Below are positions 55,251 through 64,000 of a DNA stretch of 64,000 nucleotides, piece by piece. The notes beneath the pieces are model-generated. The model had not been told where the DNA came from. It saw only the letters and a list, made by a program, of their open reading frames with translations, and did not search any database. The stretch spans positions 12,018,839 to 12,082,838 of the forward strand of contig CM049316.1 of assembly GCA_026874595.1 (NCBI GenBank). Reading direction: 5' to 3'. Positions within the stretch are counted from its first letter, which is position 1. Every line of letters starts with the position of its first letter. Both the position numbers and the translations under genes were made by a program. The stretch comes from Sipunculus nudus (lineage: Eukaryota; Annelida; Sipuncula; Golfingiida; Sipunculidae).

Positions 55251-58200
55251 GAATATAGGACTGGACTCTGGGAATATTTAACAGCAAAGTAAATGCATCA
55301 TTAACTGAGTTAAGTGTTAATTACAATTTAGATGGTTTTTCAGTTGAATATTGATGTTGGTACCTACTTGCAAAAGGTAAGTCTATTAAATGTAAAGGTG
55401 CCTATTCGAGCAAGACGTTACTTAATACGCTTTCACATCGAGACCGGTTTGTATAAATACACTCGATTTATACAGGATAATGGTTTCAGAATAATAATCT
55501 AAATACAGATAACTCCATCGTCTTCTGTGGTCTAAGGGTAGAGAGCACTGGAATCAGACGAGTGCGAATTAGGAGGGGTAGCACTTCCGGAAACGAGTGA
55601 CACAAGGAAATTAACTAGTTGAAGAGTTGGAACGGAACTCTGCAGAATTTCATTCAGCTTAAGATCGGTTTAGAAAGCATTTAAATGGAGGCAGTAATTC
55701 AGCAACAACCACAAAAATAACCATATATAGTTTCTATATGTCACACAGCAATGTATAGACTTTTTATTAAATGGTCCACCAGGTACACATCTCATGGACG
55801 AGTGGTATCAGTTAATCACAAGAACAGTTCTACGGTAAAAGGATATGGAAATTCAACAGTATATTTGCTAATATTTTATCTGCTGCTGGCAGTAGGTTAT
55901 TGCGTTTATTCCTGAATTAAAATACAGAGTCCACGAGGAGGATATTGAGCGAGAAGGAAACATTCGTCTGGTTTATCAAAGAAAAAAAAGGGAATACGAA
56001 AACTACTTCCCGGCCTACCTCAGTATTCCGTATGTGGACTAAACCGCCGGCACGAAGTATCAAACTTTCAAATTTTCTGAATCTGCGGATAAAATTGATT
56101 TTGTCCATGGAACAATATCCACTGGTTGCTTTTTACCCTACAAAACATACAGCTATTGTATGACGTCGTCACTTCACCTCATCCTCTCTGATTATAGATC
56201 GGTATTCGAGGCTGCATGACAGCTGTAAGACAGTGCCTCTTGTCTCTGTTACTAATTACCCTGCAGACTGCAGCACAAACCGGAATTAAAAATAATTCGA
56301 TACCTTTCAAATGTCAATCACGGTATGTCATTGTAGATATAAAAAATGGTAGGATTTAAAATCCTGCCTATCGTAAACTTTATTTAACCATTAGGAACCA
56401 TTAATGAATTATAACTTAGTGAACAAGGAACCCCGTTCAACATGACGAGGGATATTCGCAAAACAAAGAACCTAAATACATAAACAAACTACATACAAAC
56501 TTTGTATAAATCCAGTGCAACAACTAAATGCGTACAGCCACGTCAAGTCTTGAAGTAAACTGCGATAAAAACCTTACTGAAAGAATCTAACGTTAAGTCC
56601 GAAACAGTCACTCAAGAATGCACGAAAACAAGAAGGAAAATAAATCAACTAAGGCCAACACGAAGATATTGAAAGAGAAAGACATGATCTCCATGGAAAC
56701 AATCCGAGCGAGGCAAGTATTTTAGCAGAAGACGGACATTTATGGCGCGAAGTAAATAACAAAGGTATATATGTAATAGTCAATGTGAAAAATTAATCAA
56801 TATGTCAAATGACTGAAATTTACAATCAATTTACAAAATCTCGATTCACTCATGCAATTTATATAATGACTGTTATATATTATCAAAAGCGTTCGTTTGC
56901 TTTAACTGTGTTTTTTTTTAAATTATGCAATAACATGAGATGCATATTATACTCTCTCAAGGACACAATTTCCTGGCGTGCTTTGGGAGTCGGTGTGGAC
57001 GTTCTGCCCCTCACTCGCTGTAGGAATATTGCCACAATTTTCTTTTTAAATTTCAGCCATTTTTTTTTAAATTTTGGTGTAAAAGATTATGGAATACTTT
57101 CTCTTTAAAAACCAACAACATATTAAAGTCTTTGATCTAAAATACTTATGGCAGCAAACGCCCCCTGCGAACACACCCCCCCCCCCCCTCCCCTGGCATG
57201 TTTTGCTGATAGAAAATGGAGACTAATTTTACAGCAAAATGATACTCTTTTATATTTGACAATGTGGGATGGGGGCAAGGTAATATTTTATGGCCACAAT
57301 GGTTCGAAAAGTTGGGAGACCCCCGCCCCATTCCACATCAAATTGCTTGTATATTTTTGTTCATATTTAAACGTTTACTATATTCAACCCTACCAGCCAT
57401 CACAGTTTGGCTCCACTCAAAGAAGGAATATGGCAAACTTTGACAGCAATAAAAAATACCCTGTGTAACTCGCCTAAGGATATCTTAATCATGTGTTTGA
57501 CTTTAAAGACAATGTTACTACAGACCTCCATCGTTCTACATCATATATTTCACATGTTATTGCACATTTTATGTTTATTTTTATGTTTTAAAAAAAGCTC
57601 CCGTTGGACTTTATTCTTGTTCCTACATAAGAAAAGATGTAGTAATATTAGTTGTTATATAGAATGCATATTTCATTATGTTTAAATATTTCAATTATAT
57701 GATTCTGCTTATCCCTCACAAGTCTATTTATTTAAGTCTTATTATCGGAATAGTATTCTTCACAAATAGCCTAGAATGAAGAAACAAGTGTAAAGTTTAC
57801 TCAAAGGTAGCTGTTTATACTGGAAGGCCATGCCTGTTACACGGTTATAAGATATGTGAAACAAAAGACTATTTCAAGACCATTCAGGCAAACTGTGAAA
57901 TGCTGACTGAATATTAGTCAATTTGTAAAGTGCCTAAAAAGTTATTTCAATTCACATGTTGCCTAAGTGATTCAGGCAACTTTACAAACAGAATGATTTT
58001 ATACATTGACTATAATATATAGGTGCTGTAGCTACAGCCCTGCGCGGTTCAGAATTTCAGCCCACACCCAGCTGGCATAACCAGTCTTTGCTCCGCCATG
58101 CTGTATGGAGAACCCGCCCACTTACAAAGAAAAGAAATTTTCCCACACCTTCCTCTTACATTTGAGCTTTTCCTCTGTGCATTTAACCACCATAGTAGGT

Positions 58201-60263
58201 CGCATTCAAGCTTTTTAATTAAAATGTAAACAAAACAACCTACTTTTTAAAGGTTTTTATATATTTACATTGAATGGACAAACTCCATGGTCGTTGTGGA
58301 ATCCACAGTCATGCTTTGCAGATCAATTCTGTCTTGTATGTATTAAACAGGATTTCGCAAGGGATGAGCGTTGCCAAGATACACCTGCTTATTGGCTTGG
58401 GGTATACTTTGGACATTAAAACCGCAAACCGCTACACGAAATCCCGTATCGACTGATTTAATCTTAGCATCATTAACACCTCAATATATTTGCTGAAACT
58501 TGTTAAATGCAATATTAGACATCCCTGAACAAACACTAGACTAAAAAATTAAAAAATGTCATAAAAAATTAGGCAATCCAATGTAAAATTTTACACGGTT
58601 ATCCCTACTAGATATTGCAGTTTCAATGAACATATAATGTTCAACTTTTTCTCTGAGATCATAATTTTCAGTAATGAAGTGATCTGAGTATACACGGAGG
58701 TTATTGATTGTGGATGCGGGTAGGTTGGTTCACCTTTTAATGTTGACCAGCCACTTGTTGCGCCTCTTGGTGGGCAACTACTTTGTCTGCTCTCTTTGAT
58801 TTGTGATTACAGCAGGGATCCTATAATACGCTTTGTGTCCCTTCAGATCTATTAGAACAACCAGCTACACAGTAAAAATACCCCATGTGGCTCTAACAAA
58901 CCATCCCAGGCACATCTAAGTATTATTACTGAACAAAGACTGTGGCAAATGCAGCCTCACAGCCCCCAGTAACTAATAACCTGCCTCTCAGCGTGGCTGA
59001 TGACCCTGCCCCCAGTTGTTGTGACGTCTCATAGGAACCCTGTATACCCTACTTTTTGATAAAAAAAAAGGGGGGGGGGGATTATCTCAAGTTAGTAGAC
59101 GTCAGATATCGGAATAAGCCAGTTTTTAAGTATATATGGGATAACTTGAAGTAGTATATGTGTACGGAGTATGTATACCCGGAGATTGACTGGAAACAGT
59201 ATAATGACTAACACTATTTCTCATTTCTTCCTGATAAAAGATATGTTAGCTACATGTAAGTCCATGTTGATCAGTGGCACACTCGGACTCACAAGAACAC
59301 GACTCTGCTGCTCAGGGTTTCTGGGCGTAACATCTGACCCCTACCATGCACCGCGTCTTCTATATACACCAGCGGCGTAGGTAAAAATGTGCTGAAGTGG
59401 GTAATGTGGTCCATTCAGATATGTTGGATAAAATTATTTCAAGGAAAATTATATAAACAGGGGTCTTGATGTGATAACGACTTCACGGAAGTAATATCTG
59501 CGACCATACTCATGTGAAATATAAACAGAAAATGTTTACTTGAAATGTCTGACGGTTGAGACAAGTAGTCCGGCCGTCCCACAGTGCCAACAAGGAAGAG
59601 ATTCGTTTCGAGTAGGAACGACCTCTGGCGGATCGGTGGCTTATTGGTTAAAACTGTCAAGGTCACGGGAATAAAGTATTATATAAAATATGATATTGGG
59701 GGCTGAACTAAACTGAGATAGCTATCAAGGGAACATATATTTCTAATGGTAACGATTACCATGGTATTCTACTTTGCCGATGACACACCATCCATGAGCA
59801 GCCCACTCTATAGGCTTATTTGTGTTTCTTTGTTGTCCATGCAGCGTCTATTACAAATTTAGGTATTGGTAGGAAATTAGAATATAGCAAATTAATCTGC
59901 ATAGGGACGGAGCTGTTTCATGGTTCTCCCCATAATCTCCGTTGATTCAGTCAGAAGAAAAACTACACTATAAAAAGATACACTTGGAACAATAACTGCA
60001 CATATAAATTATTAAATAAAATCACGCCCTGGCTTTCGCACGGCTGAGCCGGCTTGTAACAAGTGAATTTTGGGAACTTATGAAGACGAAGTTTTTAAAA
60101 CAACACCCGAATATTTTTTTATTTAGCGCAAACAAAATAAATTTTTAATGTTTTAATGTTTAATGAATTGTTTAATGTTTTAATGTTTTATTCAGAGTTG
60201 AAACAGATGTTACAGTATCGTAACAGATAAAGCTGAATTCTAAAGTGTGAGAATATATATGAG

Positions 60264-60265
<2 letters not shown>
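55251..60265. other. Long intergenic region upstream of the receptor
   Basis: Should contain the untranslated receptor exon(s) and promoter, not pinpointed. Present are a C-run near 57176, a G-run near 59070, and GC-richer stretches at 55540-56280. At 59370 a CACCAGCGGCGTAGG segment is the inverse of CTACGCCACTGG near 61476, a dispersed repeat end. No coding sequence recognised. Confidence 0.35.

Positions 60266-60320
<55 letters not shown>
60266..60320. repeat. (TA)n microsatellite
   Basis: About 27 TA repeats. Adjacent upstream (60120-60190) is a short irregular repeat of TTTAATG. Open frames across the tract are artefacts. Confidence 0.9.
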
Positions 60321-60322
<2 letters not shown>

Positions 60323-61378
60323 AATGATGGAATGACGCAGTTCCAAATGTGTAATAAACGTATATACGTCGTGTAAAAACAAGCTTCCAAACTTTAATAG
60401 AAATCAACCCCAAGGAGAGGGTAACACTTGATGTCACATAGCACCCTTATTGGTTGTTTTGTTGTCATACATGATTATTTCCATGCTTCTTTGTGGGTTT
60501 ATTATTTTTTATGTTCTGCGTGCATTCAGTAATTTTCTGCTTCAAGAGACCGAGAGAGGAATGAACTAAACCAAGCTTGGATATTGCGCGACACTTAAAT
60601 TTTGATTTTTATGTCACGGAACCTAATATCAACAGATCACGCATGCGTGATAAACACAAATTTTGTAATGGAGATAAATAAAAAACAGATTCTGCAACAC
60701 TAGGCAGCGTGAAACGTCTAGAGGAATGAATAAAGAAGTCAGTGTTTTTTCGTCATCAAATAACTATAATTTATTCTTAAAACAACCCTAACATTACAAT
60801 ATACTCAATCAATACAATTACACAGTATAACAGCAATATAACAAATCAATACAAACACATAATAAAATAAACAAAGTGTACAGTACCTGAATACCACTGT
60901 CACAGCGACAAGTCCTTAACAATGTATAAGCCGGATGAAAAGTTCACACAAATTCTCTCGGAGAATAACAGTCCAATGTAAAGCTCTTGTAACAATCCAG
61001 AAAGTAAACTTGAGACAGGCAGCACTAAATTGTAAAGTGTTAGTAACAGTAGAATCCCTAAAATTACCGGAAAATCAGATAGGTCCCACAAACAGATATA
61101 CATACGTCTCCCTCGGCTCTAAAACACAGCCCCCTATTTATAAATTTTCACCTCCAGCCGAGAACCTTCCATTGCTCGAAAGAATCTAATACAATACACA
61201 CGTTAAAAGAACATACCAGAACAACGAATGCCGTGTCTCAATATATTAGGGTTCACACGTGAGCTCGCCTCGGCTCAGCCAGGCGAGAAAGCCCCAAGGT
61301 AGCATGACAACGACAGTTCAACCAATACGGATTAAACTGAGAGTGCAACACCCGGCCAGGCGAGGCAGCCACAACACC

Positions 61379-61380
<2 letters not shown>
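60321..61380. other. Intergenic, nothing recognised
   Basis: Contains a 16-bp perfect palindrome ATCACGCATGCGTGAT at 60636-60651. No gene supported. Confidence 0.35.

Positions 61381-61446
<66 letters not shown>
61381..61446. repeat. (TA)n microsatellite
   Basis: About 33 TA repeats, followed by a dispersed repeat end carrying CTACGCCACTGG. A C14 run with (CA)n lies at 61689-61722. Confidence 0.9.
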
Positions 61447-61449
<3 letters not shown>

Positions 61450-62228
61450 CATCCCCCCTAGGTCTGAAGACCTGTCTACGCCACTGGTTTATTTATTTCT
61501 AAGGACATCCATCCTGTGTGGGATAACTTTAGTTATAAAAAGACCAAGCATAATGCTTGTCAGTTGAGTATTATACATGTTTTTCTAAAACCGCATTCAT
61601 ATAACGGTCACAAAATCAAGCTAAATGCGTTCATGAAGAGCATATAGTAGACATTTTAGCATACATGTAGTGACAAAAGCTTTATTAACCCCCCCCCCCC
61701 CCACACACACACACGCACACACACTAATGTAATAGGGATCTCCGTCAGCTCCCCACATAATCAATTATATTCCGCACGCATAATAGTCATCCCTTGAATA
61801 AAAAACACATAGTTAAAAAAAAAGCAAATCTCCTACGAAATAAATGCATGGATGATATCAATATTTGAGTTTATACTGAAAAAAAAGAGAATATTAATAT
61901 ATTTAAAAAAAAAAACGCAATAGAATACAGGCCCGAATCAATACGGCTGGTACGCTTTGTAAGGCTCTCCAAGACTTGTAAACTGGAAAAAAATATTCAT
62001 ATATTATGGCGTACAGTATATTAAATATCAATCCGAAAAAAATCTGCCTTTCGCCAGTATGATAAAACCAAGGGTTTCGACCGACTCTGGAATGTTAACA
62101 TTTCAAGCATTCTATTTGGTCTCGTGAAACTCTTTGTCCAAGAGGCCCCATCGGGTCCGTCGGATGAAAACCTATATTAAGCTAACTAACACAATTTGAA
62201 ACAAATGAGATTTCCTGTATTTGTAAAA

Positions 62229-62422
62229 CTATTTTCCTTTTGCCTTTGGAAACACATCCATGGGAGTAGTGCCATATCTGCCTTCTGACATTACGACCAG
62301 ATTAACGGCTGTCAGAGTGCCTAGAGTGTCTAGGTCTAAGGAACGCATTATAAGGCCCGCTGAGGATGCAAATATTTTCGTCATTTTCGAAAACGCCTCA
62401 TGTTCTACATGTACACTGTCAA
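62229..62422 (-). CDS. Possible 3' exon of an unrecognised protein
   Basis: Begins after a weak acceptor (GGTTTATGGCAG) and is open to a stop at 62229. The translation, including HEAFSKMTKIFASSAGLIMR and later LTAVNLVVMSEGRYGTTPMD, has the balanced composition of real protein rather than of the repeats around it. I do not recognise the family and see no neighbouring exon, so it could be a chance frame or a pseudogene piece. Confidence 0.25.
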
Positions 62423-63001
62423 CTGCCATAAACCAGACTAATCTTTAGCATTTTTAGTGTTCTTTCTAACAACACCAAACAGGAACGAGAAAAGTTCCGT
62501 TTTAACTTAGCATACTGGTAAACCCCTCCGCATTTTTGTTGAATTTCTGACCGCGTGAATATAGGCATGGTTTGCAGGGGTTAATAGACGCAGCCAACTT
62601 GTTTGCGATACAGGAAATAACTCGTTAGCGCTATAGCATAGAGACGAGGTTTCAGCTTGGGTTGTGAGTTCACATGTGTTCTCTTGCGTCAATGCTTTAT
62701 TTGTAACATAATGTTAAGATTATGGGCTGTTTAGCAGGATATGAATGTAACATGATGGAAGACCAATGTATTCCTCGATATAGCTTGTATCACGGCTTAC
62801 CAGCCCAATTATCATTGCCTACGGAGTCGGGTTGTCACAGCCAGCATGGGCCCGAGACATCTTAATCCCTACTTAGCACTCTTGAAAAAAACAAACAAAT
62901 TATACCAATAAATAAGTAAAATTTCAACATTTTCAAGGATTTAATTTTGCTCTAGGAAACTCTATGATTTACCGGGTCTCCCTGAGCCCTTCTTATAAAA
63001 A

Positions 63002-63048
<47 letters not shown>

Positions 63049-64000
63049 TAAAAATAAAAGCCAAAAGAAACTTCTCATTTTTAAGTAAATAATTGTTCCC
63101 TATATAGATATAGGAAGCACTTAGCCGCCCCATGCAGGCCCCCATAAGCTTTTTTAGGTAACTATCGATTCAAAAACTATACAATACAAATATCAAATGA
63201 AACTACCTTAGTTTTTTCTCAGGTGTTTATCTGGCCACTCTATAAAGCACAATTACTGGCCCAGGCCCCGATTAAACTCTGGTTTAACACTATGTATACA
63301 TGCTACCACAAAAAAACGTGCATTTTCAAGAACACATACAGTCCTGGCCGGCCCAGGCCCTCTTGACAGTTATATAAACACAAAAAATGAGACTTCATTT
63401 TAAAACATTTATTGTGACCTAAACGAAATTCCTTACCGGCTGACTCCCCGCACCCCCCCCCCTTGTTATAGAGCCTGATTACGGCCTTTGTAACTTGAGT
63501 TAGTTTACCGTTACGTGTAATCACAGTTCCTAGCAATATATGGACCACGTGTAACAGATGTAACCCCTGTTTGGCCGATTAAAGACCATCTTTGATCTTT
63601 GGTACTTCGTTATCACCTGACCTTGAAATGCTACATAATGATTTTTTTTTTTATTTTATTTAAAAAAAAACTTGTGGTCGTGAAGTAAATCAGAAACGGT
63701 TGATTTGAGATGTTCTAATCATCACCCCTTTTCCGGACCTTGGGACTTTTTTTCTAATTTTTTCATCAGTCCTTAAGGGTTGGACCCCCTTTTTCCTAAA
63801 TCCCGGATTCGCCCCTGTATGCGCTTCATGTTTAACGTGGAGAATAGCTAATAATATGGTCGGCATGAGGACATTTATTGGAAAAGCGGATTATTTAATA
63901 ATCTTAATGGCACATGGAAAGGGTTATATGTCCTTATTATATGGATCAGGACAACTACACAATATAACCACAGAGATATATTCTGATATATTATTGTCAG
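62423..64000. other. Intergenic tail of the window
   Basis: A+T-rich DNA with (AT)n at 63004-63046 and a C9 run near 63455. Near 63770-63825 a dispersed repeat end (GGATTCGCCCCTGTATGC) resembles sequence near 26130. No gene supported. Confidence 0.35.

Noticed and set aside
55500-55620. tRNA-like stretch (TGGTCTAAGGGTAGAGAGCA)
   Set aside because: No acceptor-stem pairing, no GGTTCGAATCC-type T arm and no plausible cloverleaf.

Overview
The window looks like nuclear DNA from an intron-rich, A+T-rich invertebrate, most likely a marine mollusc and probably a bivalve. The clues are a multi-exon NRF-6-like acyltransferase gene, an orphan class A receptor, long (TA)n tracts, many C/G homopolymer runs, and many copies of modular elements that begin with an AGCTCAGCTGACT hairpin followed by (GTCC)n. 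That element style is common in bivalve genomes. The species assignment is inference. Nothing bacterial, organellar or viral was seen.

Two protein-coding genes are well supported, both on the minus strand. The first spans 26566 down to 7613. I assembled it as 15 coding exons whose phases all agree, giving 2139 nt and 712 codons plus a stop. The product is a 'nose resistant to fluoxetine' (NRF-6)-like multipass membrane protein with a signal peptide, a cysteine-containing luminal NRF domain, one linking membrane segment, and an acyltransferase-3 domain carrying the D..R..H signature. The second is a 401-residue rhodopsin-like G protein-coupled receptor in one coding exon (55228 to 54023), with an acceptor site 7 nt upstream of its ATG that implies an untranslated 5' exon. 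A weaker candidate is a terminal exon at 39823-39485. Another exon-like ORF near 62.2-62.4 kb is uncertain.

The rest is mostly repeats. (1) Family A elements have a hairpin start, (GTCC)n, a tandem satellite core and a CCATGGGTCACTTGTT-type end. Copies lie at about 2.0-5.7, 8.6-10.3, 29.3-30.0, 30.2-32.3, 37.9-38.9, 40.6-41.2 and 44.4-46.0 kb. Their cores differ: some carry a ~337-bp unit with the GGTGGCGCCACC palindrome, and one carries a ~157-bp unit with GGTCAnnnTGACC palindromes. (2) Family C is a dispersed repeat near 0.04-0.5, 27.9-28.4 and 46.5-47.2 kb. (3) Two pairs of CACTCTAAA-type inverted ends, each with subterminal palindromic arrays, bracket 37250-43749 and 48734-53949. (4) A DR1-rich dispersed repeat lies in intron 6. 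(5) An 88-bp foldback element at 32886-32973 is flanked by an exact 9-bp target duplication.

The most unusual observation is inside the NRF-6-like gene. Introns 2 and 6 each contain a minisatellite (39-bp and ~60-bp units) whose repeat unit is the end of the preceding exon plus its own 5' splice site. The gene therefore has about a dozen and about twenty extra copies of a real exon-donor junction lined up downstream of the genuine one. In intron 6 each copy also holds an acceptor-like site 9 nt before the donor, so it could in principle act as an in-frame 3-codon microexon.
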